NCBI GenBank assembly: GCA_944326815.1
Contig: CALVFI010000010.1
Coordinates: 1 to 64,000, forward strand
Reading direction: 5' to 3'
DNA: 64,000 bases
Origin: an uncultured Rikenellaceae bacterium
Lineage (GTDB): Bacteria; Bacteroidota; Bacteroidia; Bacteroidales; Rikenellaceae
A model generated the notes under the pieces. The model worked only from the letters and a program-made list of their open reading frames with translations, searched no databases and was not told the origin of the DNA. Positions 15,622 to 24,813 of the stretch are shown here, piece by piece. Position numbers and translations under genes: made by a program. Every line of letters starts with the position of its first letter. Position 1 is the first letter of the stretch.

Positions 15622-18246
15622 TTATCGTATTTCCGTTGCTTTCTGAATTTTATAAAGCATCAAATCGTAATGCATTTTTGTTTCACCTTGACTTTGCGCA
15701 ACTGCATTTCTCAACATTTTCTCTGTTCGTTCAAGCAGATTGAAATAGAGAGCGGCTTGCGCACTTTCGTCGACACGCACCCTTTGTAAAGGTTCAAATC
15801 CGGAGATTTGTTCTACGGGTACCGTCAAATCGTAAAGCCGTTCAGGAGACATCCCTGCTTGGAGTTTTTTGATGGATGATTCGAATAATTCTTGCTTTAC
15901 TTGCAAGTTGTCTGTCCGAAGTCCATATTCGCTTCTGGCAGCGAATTGTCCTGCCGGAAGTGTTGCGCTTGATGTCTGAATAATACTTTCCAAAAAAGCC
16001 TGCTGAAGTGCCATGTCTATTTGATCCGGCGTCTGTCGTTTCAAGGTCGGTTCCCAAACAAAGGCATAGATGTCATTCAAAAACTCTTCGGGTGTATAAG
16101 GATCCTCTGACAAAGAGGCACAAGCAGCAATGTAATCCATACGGTAGAGTAGGGAGGTGAACATTTCGATCCGATATTTCGGAGCCAGTTTGTCTTGAAT
16201 CTCGTATTGTACAGCTTCTTCTGGAGTATCCATCCAATCGAGATCCTTACTTAACTTTAATGCGTATGCAAGGACCTCTTTCTGGCGATTTTTCGGAATG
16301 GGACGATAGTTTGATGTGGTGTATCCTTCTCGGCTATCAGTCAGATATACGCCTCCCAAATCGTTGTATATGGCGTTGACCTTATCCGTGAATCGATAGT
16401 AGAGATAGGATCGGATATTTGCCCGCTTCGTCAAGTCGCGATCTCCTTCTGCATACCAGGTGAAGTAATTTTTGAAAGACTCCCGGATCATGGGAAGAGC
16501 ATATTGAAGAGCCAATAATTGATCATTACCAAGATCATTCAGCTGTGCCCGAGGGTCGATTTGAAAACCTGATTCCCGCTTGATGTATTGGCAATAAGGA
16601 TTTTGTTCCTGCTCTCGAAGCCAACGATCCAATGTCAAACGTTCTTCTCCGGCAGACAGTCCCATAATGGGGGAGTAGAGCCACTTAATGGCAAAATAGT
16701 CGTAATCACCCAATGTATTCTGAACTAAAGTTACTCCCTGTGCCACATCTTCGGCCGATGCCAGATAATTACAGGTAATTCCGTCCATGATCGAAGGACT
16801 GAGCCCATATTTTCGGGTGAATGTGGCTGAACGCAGTGAATCGGTCGGATAGGCATAGGATGCGCCTGGATTTGACGTGAGTCCGAGACACGCGCCGACT
16901 GCTTGCGCAATATGCCCCTGAATGAGCTCTCCGAGCAGGTCGTCCGGTAGCTCCTGAACGCGCACACGAGGATCCGATGTCATGGTAGCGCATATGCGCT
17001 GATAGTAGGCATTGGTAATGACATTCGAATTGATGACAATCGACGCATTGAAGATTTCCCCGCTTCGGGCATCGGAATGGATCGAATACCCGACATCACT
17101 GAGCCAAATCGGAGCATATCGGATCGTGGAGTAGTTAATATTATTGGCATTGAAGAGCGTGTCGTTCTTCGGGAAGTCGACTACCCGGATAACATCTTTG
17201 AATCCGATGCGTTCGAACGCAGCATTCCATGCCAATACACCTTTGCGGATGTAGGGTTTCCATGTTTCCGGCATCAGCGAATCGACATAGAATGTAATCG
17301 GCTTGACGGGTTCTACGCACTCTCCGTTTTGCCATGCCACAGAGTCGGAAGGTTCAATTTTCCATCGTTTGGCATATCTCACCTCTTTGACCCCATTGTT
17401 TACCTGCAGAAAATCGCTTTTCAATACAGTGGCGGTACCGATTCGAGAATCGGCTATGCGGGGTTTCATCTTATCTTCCGGAAGCAGCATCAGAATTTTA
17501 TGGATGGTTGCCGTCAACGGAACATCTTCATACATGGAGAACCCCATAAAGGTATGGTCTACGAGAAAACTCATCTCGCACTCCACCGAAATGTTGTTCC
17601 AGCAGGCATCTACCGTTCGGATAAGGGATTTGTCCGATTGCAGACGATGCTTTCGTGAAATGAATCCGTAATAGGCGTTGGCTGCCAATGAGGGGAAAGG
17701 TTTCGTATAAGTCGAACTTTCGAAGAACAACTTTTTCATGTCTACGACGACAGCACTGCTGTCGGGCGTATAGGCGAGGATCTTGAAACTTTTGAAAATT
17801 CCCGGTGCATTCGAATATTCCAATGCCCTTCCAATTTCCGGATTCTCACTGCTGTTGAGCGGTTCGCTCAGAAGAATCATCCGTGCTTGTAGCGTGGAAT
17901 CCTGACGGGTAAACCTCAGACGAGCATCGCGCCCGCCGAATTCTCCGGCATATCCTTCTCCCGTATCGCTCGTTTTCTCGATGGACGAGGTAAGAATCAT
18001 GTCACGTTGCAGCAAAGCGAGTGGAAATTCGACGTAAATCTTATCTCCGACCTTATGAATGGTCATCACGCCTCGAGCCGTTTCAACGTTCTTGCCTTTG
18101 AACAGTTTTTCATAGGAAGTAAGTTTTTCCTCTTTTTGCTCGGTCTCTGTTTTTCGCTTTTTGCGGAACAATCCGGCCTGTGTCGTATCGGGACAGAGAA
18201 GGCATACTCCAAAGAGCAGCGTCAGTGCATATATATACTTTTTCAT
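15622..18246 (-). CDS. DUF5117/Met-zincin family protein with a degenerate zinc site (probable pseudoprotease)
   Basis: An 874-residue secreted protein with signal peptide (residues 1-24, ending TQA) and a basic GLFRKKRK segment. It aligns along its length with its neighbour at 18268-20901: DUF5118/DUF5117 N-terminal parts, then the Met-zincin (DUF4953) catalytic region and a C-terminal domain. At the active site the neighbour has HEVGHCLSLMH, while this protein has QAVGACLGLTS at residues 448-458, with no gap. All three His ligands and the catalytic Glu are gone, but the SIMD Met-turn and flanks remain. The frame is intact, so it is kept as a protein, perhaps for binding substrate or partner. 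It lies 21 bases behind the active copy. Confidence 0.85.
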   Translation of the reverse strand: MKKYIYALTLLFGVCLLCPDTTQAGLFRKKRKTETEQKEEKLTSYEKLFKGKNVETARGVMTIHKVGDKIYVEFPLALLQRDMILTSSIEKTSDTGEGYAGEFGGRDARLRFTRQDSTLQARMILLSEPLNSSENPEIGRALEYSNAPGIFKSFKILAYTPDSSAVVVDMKKLFFESSTYTKPFPSLAANAYYGFISRKHRLQSDKSLIRTVDACWNNISVECEMSFLVDHTFMGFSMYEDVPLTATIHKILMLLPEDKMKPRIADSRIGTATVLKSDFLQVNNGVKEVRYAKRWKIEPSDSVAWQNGECVEPVKPITFYVDSLMPETWKPYIRKGVLAWNAAFERIGFKDVIRVVDFPKNDTLFNANNINYSTIRYAPIWLSDVGYSIHSDARSGEIFNASIVINSNVITNAYYQRICATMTSDPRVRVQELPDDLLGELIQGHIAQAVGACLGLTSNPGASYAYPTDSLRSATFTRKYGLSPSIMDGITCNYLASAEDVAQGVTLVQNTLGDYDYFAIKWLYSPIMGLSAGEERLTLDRWLREQEQNPYCQYIKRESGFQIDPRAQLNDLGNDQLLALQYALPMIRESFKNYFTWYAEGDRDLTKRANIRSYLYYRFTDKVNAIYNDLGGVYLTDSREGYTTSNYRPIPKNRQKEVLAYALKLSKDLDWMDTPEEAVQYEIQDKLAPKYRIEMFTSLLYRMDYIAACASLSEDPYTPEEFLNDIYAFVWEPTLKRQTPDQIDMALQQAFLESIIQTSSATLPAGQFAARSEYGLRTDNLQVKQELFESSIKKLQAGMSPERLYDLTVPVEQISGFEPLQRVRVDESAQAALYFNLLERTEKMLRNAVAQSQGETKMHYDLMLYKIQKATEIR

Positions 18247-18267
18247 CAGCTTCGGTTTTTTTCGAGA

Positions 18268-20901
18268 TTATTGCAGTGCTTGTTCGATTTTATAAACCAA
18301 TAACCGATAGTGTTGGCGTGTCTCTTCCGAACCAGTGTATTGCCGGCTTTTAACTAGCGGAAGAATCTTTTGCAACTCTCCGAAATAGATGTGCTCAATC
18401 GGTTCTACGGGTGCTTTGACATCGAGTTCAAAACTGAAACCGCTGATTTGTTCCGGCTGAACGAATCGCTGAAGGAAGGAATGGTTGCAGGATAGCTGGT
18501 TCAAACTGTTCGAGTCGGAAAAGCACATGGGTAAAATGCCGAAATGGGATTGTCGCAATGACGCTATCTCCTCGGGCACGCGAATACTGATGCTGTTCAA
18601 CGCGCTGCTTCCTCCACCGGATCTCATGACACCAGCTACCGATCCGTCGATGAGTTTCGATACGAATTGCTGTTGCAATTTCATCTGGGCCTGGCTAAGT
18701 GTTTTCCCTTGACGGGTCGGAGTCCAGACAGCATCGGCTATATCGGACAGATATTCCTGGCGCGTATAAGGATCTGTCTGGGCCTTTTCTGCACAAAGAG
18801 AAACCATGGTGGTTTGTCCCAAGATGGCCTCGATGATGGAATTCTCTAGCTGGAACGACACATTGCTGCGAATCGGGGCTCCTGCTAACATCTCCTTGGC
18901 ATCGAGCCATGAAAGATCTTCGAGCTGTGCAAGCAGAAAGTCGAGAGAGCGTTTCTGATTTGTCTTGGAAACCGTAGAGTAACTTGGCCGTGCATCGCCA
19001 TCATAACGTTCATTGAGATAAATGCCTCCGATGTTCTGCAGGACAAAACTCAAATAGCGCACATACTGCGAAATCACCTCTCCGTATAATGTTTCGCGGA
19101 AACGAAAATCTTTATCCTTGTCCGCCACCCATTCATTCGTGTGGGCCAAGATGTACTTCAGGTTGGCGATTCCGTATTGTGAGGCTTTGACCGGATCATC
19201 TCCCAAATCCTCTTCCAAAGCGCTGGGATCGAAACGATACATGAATTGTTGCTTGCCATAGCGGTAGATCGGGTCACCCGATTTTTCGCTGATCCATTTG
19301 TCGAGGGTAGGCACCTCTTCTTCCGGGGTATGAGCGTCGACAAGAGGCGTATAGAGCCATTTAATGGCATAAAGATCATATACGCCCAGCTCGGGAGGCG
19401 TAAGTTTCACCCCGCGTTCCTTGTCTCCGGGTTGCGCAACGTAATTGTTGCGTGCATAGTCCATGATGGAATAGGTGGTACCGTATTTCTGCGTAAAACT
19501 CGGCGACCGGAGCGAATCGACCGGAATCGACGAAGACCCGGCCATGTTGTGCATCAGCGAGAGGCAGTGTCCCACTTCGTGAGACAGTACATATTCAATG
19601 CAGTCGCTCAAGATATCCTCTGGCAATTGAATGTCGCGCACCTCTTTGTCTGCTGCTGCTGTATGCAGGTAGCGCCACATCTGAACTAGCTCGATTACAT
19701 TGTGATAGACCATGACAGAGGCGTTGATAATCTCACCCGTCCGGGGGTCCGTCCAGGAGGGACCCATGGCATTGGCGATGGTCGATGGAGAGTATCGGAT
19801 ACAACTGTATTTCAGGTTGTCGGGATCGAATTCCGGGTCATCTTTCGGAAAATCACGGGCCACGATGGCATTTTTGAACCCGATCTGCTCGAAAGCATAC
19901 TGCCAACGCTCGACAGCTCGATGAATGTAGGGTTTCCACTTTTCCGGGAAGGCATCGTCGACATAAAACACAATTGGTTTCTTGGGCTCGACAAGTTCAC
20001 CTCGTTTATAGGCTTCTTCATCAGATGGTTCGAGTCGCCAGCGATTGGCATAGTATTTCGGTGTAATGCCTCGCCCCGAAGCATTGAACTGCGTCATGGA
20101 TTGGAAGAAGATGCCGATACGAGGATCTGCCAATCGAGGACGCATCGGCTCTTCGGGCAGCAGGATAAAACTTCGAGTGAGCACCGTCGTAAAAGGCAAG
20201 TCGCTGATGGCTCCGGGAATATCGACATTATAGGTGAGAGAGGATTGGACACTGACATTGTCCTCAAAGGCTTTGATGTTAATTATCTGAGAATTGTCGC
20301 GTTCAAAACTTTTCTGAATGTCGATATCCAACGAGGCCAGCATGGAGTAGGGTGAGAAGGGTGGTAAATGCTTGTTGTCGTCGAGCAGAAAGTCGGTCAT
20401 GTCGATGACAACGGCCGTCGAGTCATTATTGTATGCTTCGATCTCGAACGATTCGATGACAGCCGGTGTGTTGCTGACCTTCAGACGCTGCTCGATGATC
20501 GGATCTTGGGTCATCAATCCCGAGGGAACCCATCTCAACGTGATGATTGAATCGGTTTTGATAAAGCGTACGTGTAGCGGATCTGCTGTTTTCTCACCCA
20601 CACTGCCGAACCGGTTGTCGGTAGTGGTAGTGATGGTGGAACCGATCAGCATATCTTTCCCAAAGAGTTCTTGTGGAACTTCGAAGAAAACTTTATCGCC
20701 GATTTTATGTACGCTAAAAAGACCTTTGACCGATAGATATTGTTTATCCTTGAACAATTTGTCGTATTTGGTCTCTTTTTTCTCTTGTTGAGCGGGTTGT
20801 TCTTTTTTCTTTTTGCGGAAGATACCAGCTTCAACCTGAGTGGGGTATCCGGACCACAGAAAGATAAAAGCAATCAGAATAAATACTTTCAAAAGTTTCA
20901 T
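18268..20901 (-). CDS. Secreted zinc-dependent metalloprotease (DUF5117/Met-zincin family)
   Basis: An 877-residue protein with signal peptide (ending QVEA) followed by GIFRKKKK. DUF5118 and DUF5117 regions fill the first 400 residues. The active site is H441-E442-V-G-H445-C-L-S-L-M-H451, the HExxHxxxxxH zinc motif, followed by the SIMDYARNNY Met-turn about 30 residues later. The C-terminal 300 residues form the rest of the DUF4953-type domain. It probably digests protein or peptide outside the cytoplasm for uptake by the SusC/SusD pair encoded upstream. Substrate specificity cannot be read. Confidence 0.9.
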   Translation of the reverse strand: MKLLKVFILIAFIFLWSGYPTQVEAGIFRKKKKEQPAQQEKKETKYDKLFKDKQYLSVKGLFSVHKIGDKVFFEVPQELFGKDMLIGSTITTTTDNRFGSVGEKTADPLHVRFIKTDSIITLRWVPSGLMTQDPIIEQRLKVSNTPAVIESFEIEAYNNDSTAVVIDMTDFLLDDNKHLPPFSPYSMLASLDIDIQKSFERDNSQIINIKAFEDNVSVQSSLTYNVDIPGAISDLPFTTVLTRSFILLPEEPMRPRLADPRIGIFFQSMTQFNASGRGITPKYYANRWRLEPSDEEAYKRGELVEPKKPIVFYVDDAFPEKWKPYIHRAVERWQYAFEQIGFKNAIVARDFPKDDPEFDPDNLKYSCIRYSPSTIANAMGPSWTDPRTGEIINASVMVYHNVIELVQMWRYLHTAAADKEVRDIQLPEDILSDCIEYVLSHEVGHCLSLMHNMAGSSSIPVDSLRSPSFTQKYGTTYSIMDYARNNYVAQPGDKERGVKLTPPELGVYDLYAIKWLYTPLVDAHTPEEEVPTLDKWISEKSGDPIYRYGKQQFMYRFDPSALEEDLGDDPVKASQYGIANLKYILAHTNEWVADKDKDFRFRETLYGEVISQYVRYLSFVLQNIGGIYLNERYDGDARPSYSTVSKTNQKRSLDFLLAQLEDLSWLDAKEMLAGAPIRSNVSFQLENSIIEAILGQTTMVSLCAEKAQTDPYTRQEYLSDIADAVWTPTRQGKTLSQAQMKLQQQFVSKLIDGSVAGVMRSGGGSSALNSISIRVPEEIASLRQSHFGILPMCFSDSNSLNQLSCNHSFLQRFVQPEQISGFSFELDVKAPVEPIEHIYFGELQKILPLVKSRQYTGSEETRQHYRLLVYKIEQALQ

Positions 20902-20946
20902 AAAGTTTTTATTGAGTTAGTTGAGTGATCGAACTCGGTGCGGAAT

Positions 20947-22584
20947 CTACCAAACTTGGAACCCCCATCCATTGTGATATCCCACTTTGTAACGGACATG
21001 AACCACCTTGGCGCCGAAGCCTGAAGCATGATCCAAAATCAAATCTTGTTGGGTAACTTCTCCGCGAAGGAACTTATTGACGCTATCTTTCGTCGTGTCA
21101 ACGATATAAACGTCTCCGTTATCCAATCCGATGATAGTGTATGTACCGTTATAATATTCGGTGTCAATGGAGGTGATGTTGGCGTCGAAATTCAAGTATT
21201 GAATTAATCGTGTAGAACTTTCTGCATCTGAGCTATCGAGATAGTACAGCCATAGTTGTCCGCCTTTTCCGATATAGAGGAACGGATTTCTGTCCCAACG
21301 ACTCTGATGGAAAACGTTTTGGGAACCATCGCCGATGATGGCAGCAGAGAGATTGGCCCGTTCCTGACCGATCAGATCGGCTGAGATGTATTGATCGGTG
21401 TAATATAGGCCCCAGGTGGTGAATCGTTGAATGTAGAAGTTGTTTTGCTCATCGCGTAACAGGCTCAAATAGGTATTTGTCCCCCAGCCTGTGTCGCTTT
21501 TAGATATACCGCAGAATATGGAACGTTTATCACCCAGATTGTCTAGTCTGGAAAAATTTGGATTGGCTTCGTATTGGTTTTCCGAAACAAAGAGCGGGAC
21601 AATCCGTCCGGCAGTTCTTTGGTCCGAATCGTCGATGGCTAAATAGCGGTTGTTGTCGGGATCGTAGAGCAAAGTGTAGTAACAGTGGGAGTAGGGGCCC
21701 CATATCATGTGAGAGCAATTAACCGGTTCGTTTTCGTACATGAGCGGTTGACCATCCAAGAAGGCTCCCGAGTTAAACAAGAGACAAGTTTCGCGTTTAC
21801 GGGTATAGGCTGTTCCGTCTTCACCGGCTACAATCGACACCCATTGCATATCGATAATATCCTCCGGAACAAATCCCGAAGGTAGAGAACCTGATTCAAA
21901 ACAATCAGCCAATGTCGTTGTTTTCAAGAAAGTACGTCCTGATACCTGAACGGGGCCTTGACCTCCTTGTTGAATAATCCAGAATCGTCCCATTTGTTCG
22001 TCTTCTCCGTCCCACTGCTCGGAGAAATGCTCCAGAACTCGTATAGGTTTCGAACCGAGCGACTCCCCGTTGTCTTTGTCATAAGCATCGGGATAGGCCC
22101 GGCAGGCAAGAATCGTGTTGTCTGCTTCGTCTTTTTCGGTCATATAACGGAGGTAGCTGAAGCTGGAGGAACCGTCGCTTTTCTCGGAAAGAATTACCCA
22201 TCCTGAATAGTTGTAAGCAGCACCTTTAATCGTCAGATAGCCGGATGAAAAGTAGGTGATGCCACTCTTATTGTCCAATACACGGAGTTCGAGCGAGCCG
22301 TTTGAAACGACTGTATCGGCAATCCAATCCAGTTCCGGGCTTTGAGATATTTCCTTGCCGGCCAAAGTCCATTTATATGAGAGTTGAGCCGGTTTCGAAC
22401 CTAAAGCATAGGTGTAGGAAGGAGTGATCTTTACGGTGTCTCCCAGAACAAAATCTTTGTTATAGTCACCAAAGTTAATTTCGATATCATTCAATTGGGA
22501 GTAGTCATAATTTCCCAAATCCCGGTAGCAACTCTGGAGTGCGGAAAGTATGAACAGAATAATGATGCTATATTTGAATTTCAT
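20947..22584 (-). CDS. PKD-like family surface lipoprotein
   Basis: A 545-residue lipoprotein with lipobox LQSC (Cys at about 19). Residues 25-130 contain an Ig/PKD-like module (SYKWTLAGKEISQSPELDW). The rest looks like beta-rich repeats with aromatic residues (GWVILSEKSDG, MQWVSIVAGEDG). Such proteins accompany SusC/SusD pairs as SusE-like surface binders. It sits between the DUF4843 lipoprotein (21 bases upstream) and the metalloprotease (45 bases downstream), so it probably binds or presents the imported substrate. Confidence 0.85.
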   Translation of the reverse strand: MKFKYSIIILFILSALQSCYRDLGNYDYSQLNDIEINFGDYNKDFVLGDTVKITPSYTYALGSKPAQLSYKWTLAGKEISQSPELDWIADTVVSNGSLELRVLDNKSGITYFSSGYLTIKGAAYNYSGWVILSEKSDGSSSFSYLRYMTEKDEADNTILACRAYPDAYDKDNGESLGSKPIRVLEHFSEQWDGEDEQMGRFWIIQQGGQGPVQVSGRTFLKTTTLADCFESGSLPSGFVPEDIIDMQWVSIVAGEDGTAYTRKRETCLLFNSGAFLDGQPLMYENEPVNCSHMIWGPYSHCYYTLLYDPDNNRYLAIDDSDQRTAGRIVPLFVSENQYEANPNFSRLDNLGDKRSIFCGISKSDTGWGTNTYLSLLRDEQNNFYIQRFTTWGLYYTDQYISADLIGQERANLSAAIIGDGSQNVFHQSRWDRNPFLYIGKGGQLWLYYLDSSDAESSTRLIQYLNFDANITSIDTEYYNGTYTIIGLDNGDVYIVDTTKDSVNKFLRGEVTQQDLILDHASGFGAKVVHVRYKVGYHNGWGFQVW

Positions 22585-22605
22585 GGTTGTTTGAGATTTA
22601 GGATG

Positions 22606-23310
22606 TTAATTTACAGGAACAGTCATTGGATCTCCGTTCTCTTCCCGAACATCATGGTCGGCTATGTATTGTTTCAGAATAAGTGCATAACGTCTGCGTT
22701 CGGTGAAGGATGCGTCGGTCAGATCGGTTACGTCCTCATATCCGGCGTCCTGGAGAGCAAGGAAGAGTGTTTCATTCTTTTTAGCGCTCCATGGACCCAA
22801 GAAAAATTTGATGGTCTCGGAATCCCACCAGAGCGGTTGACTGGCTTTGTTGTTGAAAATGATGCGCAGAAACTCGTTTGTAATGACCGATCCTGCAAAA
22901 TGGCTGTTGGGCACTATTTGCAGGGCGATTTGCACATCTTCCGTCAGATCATCGCTTTTGATCAATGTGATAGACATAGTATCGGCCGTTTGACCGGCGT
23001 GAAAAATCTGCTCGCTAGCCAATTCATAAGAAGAGGAGGCAGCCGTAGTTAATGAGTCGATTACCTCTACTCGATACGGGGTGTCCTGTGTAAGCAAGCG
23101 TCCAACCAGACGGACCCCGATCTCAATCGGTTTGCGATCGACACCTGGATAGTTGAACAATGAGATAAATATGCTGTCTGCATCATTCTCAAGCGGAGTG
23201 AAGTAGACGTAGTTACCTGCTTCGTAGGTCTGAATCTTATCTTCGTTGCAGGCCGAGAACAGACTCAATCCTGCAAAGAGAAACCATAAATATGCAATAT
23301 GTTTTTTCAT
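22606..23310 (-). CDS. DUF4843 lipoprotein
   Basis: A 234-residue protein starting MKKHIAYLWFLFAGLSLFSAC with a clear lipobox. Residues about 50-150 form a beta-rich DUF4843-like domain (YVYFTPLENDADSIFISLFNYPG). The open frame extends upstream to 23379, inside the end of susD, but the ATG at 23310 gives a proper signal peptide and follows the susD stop by 22 bases. It is a probable surface-exposed accessory of the SusCD complex; its ligand is unknown. Confidence 0.83.
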   Translation of the reverse strand: MKKHIAYLWFLFAGLSLFSACNEDKIQTYEAGNYVYFTPLENDADSIFISLFNYPGVDRKPIEIGVRLVGRLLTQDTPYRVEVIDSLTTAASSSYELASEQIFHAGQTADTMSITLIKSDDLTEDVQIALQIVPNSHFAGSVITNEFLRIIFNNKASQPLWWDSETIKFFLGPWSAKKNETLFLALQDAGYEDVTDLTDASFTERRRYALILKQYIADHDVREENGDPMTVPVN

Positions 23311-23332
23311 GTTCTTAAAAGACTTGGACAGG

Positions 23333-24793
23333 TTAATGAATGTTTTCATTGTCGGGACGCGAGAATACGAACCGAACATCCTTCGCCAACTGAGATGAGA
23401 GATTCAACGGCGCGATATTCATGCGTTTATATTGGAAGAAGAGTTGTCCTTCGCCAAGAAGATCCTTGCGATATTCGAGTAGCAGTTCTCGTTGGAAGCT
23501 CTCCCAGGAGTCGGCCGTACGGGTTCCCAATACGCCTCGAGCATTGCATACGATAGTGAGTTGCTGACATCCGTCCGGATAATTGTTCATCCGTGCATAA
23601 TATTCGCCGATGATATAATACATTTCACTGAGACGGATCAGAGGAATCATGTCATCTCCCGAATCGCTTCCGTTGGCGATATTCATGTATTTCTTAGAGG
23701 TGTTATTGTCGTTCATCAATACGGTGCCCCGCTTATCATCAGAGGAGTCTCCATAGAGATCCAACACGTCGACTTCCAAACGGTGTCCTTGGGTTGCGTT
23801 GCTGCTCCACGTGCGGAACGATTCATCGAGCGACTGGCTGGTGAGTGCAAAAATGACCCCGTGATAATATTTGTAATTTGTTGCCAATTCACTTTCGGAG
23901 GTGAACTCGAAACATTGTTCTCCGTCCACGTTGGCATCGACCACCTCTTTGGCCATTTCGTAGGCATCTTCATAGCGTCCCCAATAAGCATATACGCGAG
24001 CCATTAAAGCATGGATGGCATAATAGTTCATGCGATATCCCCGGTAGGCAAAGAAAATATCTTCCGGAGCCAGGTTGCTTGCGCCCTGTCCTTTGATCCG
24101 GAAATCGGTGGTGAGCCAGATTTTATGTTCCGGAATGGTATCAAAAGCACCGACCAGACGACTGGCTTCCAAGAGATCCTGTTCGACTTTCTTCAAAAAG
24201 GCCTCTACGGTCAGATAGCTGCCGACTTCGTGATTCAACGTCTCTCGATAGGGAATGTAGGGCTGTTGGTCGTCTGCCGCGGGAGCCGGAGCAAACAGAC
24301 GCAACAGATCGAAGTGAAGCATGGCTCTCAACGCAAGGGCTTCGCCAAGAATCAGATCTCGTTCAGACGCTCCTTCGGAAAATTTTGTCATATCGCTCTC
24401 TTGACGCGACTGCTGAATCAATTTGTTGCAATTAGCGATGGCGTTATAAGCGGAGAGCCAAATGGAAGAGACACTGCTTTTCACATCTGCATCATCAAAC
24501 TGATATTTAGCTGCTTTGGCAAATGTAGGTGCAGAGGTCTGACTCATTTGGCTGGTTGTGGTCTTATAGCATTGGCCAATTACATCGACCAATCCCCATG
24601 TCAGATTTTGTCCATAGAGCGTAGAGGATGCCATATTGATATAAATACCGTGGAGGGCATTACGATATCCGTCGCCGGTTTCGAACAATGAATTGGCATC
24701 GACCTGATCTTCGGGGGATACATCGAGCCATTTCTCACATCCGCTCAGCAGGAGCGCCGGAATGCATAAAAGCAGGAATATGTATTTTTTCAT
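23333..24793 (-). CDS. SusD/RagB family nutrient-binding lipoprotein
   Basis: A 486-residue outer-membrane lipoprotein with lipobox LSGC followed by EKWLDVSPEDQV, a hallmark of SusD-like proteins. The helical TPR scaffold is visible in LILGEALALRAMLHFDLLRLFAPA and in HALMARVYAYWGRYEDAYEMA. The C-terminus has LIRLSEMYYIIGEYYAR and the YRKDLLGEGQLFFQYKR segment. It forms the lid on the SusC barrel. It starts 20 bases after the susC stop. Confidence 0.94.
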   Translation of the reverse strand: MKKYIFLLLCIPALLLSGCEKWLDVSPEDQVDANSLFETGDGYRNALHGIYINMASSTLYGQNLTWGLVDVIGQCYKTTTSQMSQTSAPTFAKAAKYQFDDADVKSSVSSIWLSAYNAIANCNKLIQQSRQESDMTKFSEGASERDLILGEALALRAMLHFDLLRLFAPAPAADDQQPYIPYRETLNHEVGSYLTVEAFLKKVEQDLLEASRLVGAFDTIPEHKIWLTTDFRIKGQGASNLAPEDIFFAYRGYRMNYYAIHALMARVYAYWGRYEDAYEMAKEVVDANVDGEQCFEFTSESELATNYKYYHGVIFALTSQSLDESFRTWSSNATQGHRLEVDVLDLYGDSSDDKRGTVLMNDNNTSKKYMNIANGSDSGDDMIPLIRLSEMYYIIGEYYARMNNYPDGCQQLTIVCNARGVLGTRTADSWESFQRELLLEYRKDLLGEGQLFFQYKRMNIAPLNLSSQLAKDVRFVFSRPDNENIH

Positions 24794-24813
24794 AGTATTA
24801 TCGCTTGAAGAGT

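Noticed and set aside
16870..16905. Sequencing error or frameshift as the cause of the lost HExxH
   Set aside because: The alignment to the sister protein is continuous on both sides with no gap, and every codon of the motif is changed by substitution; a single error cannot do this.
19702..20355. 217-residue open frame on the plus strand inside the metalloprotease gene
   Set aside because: It lies wholly antisense to a well-supported protease and shows no domain, signal peptide or promoter.
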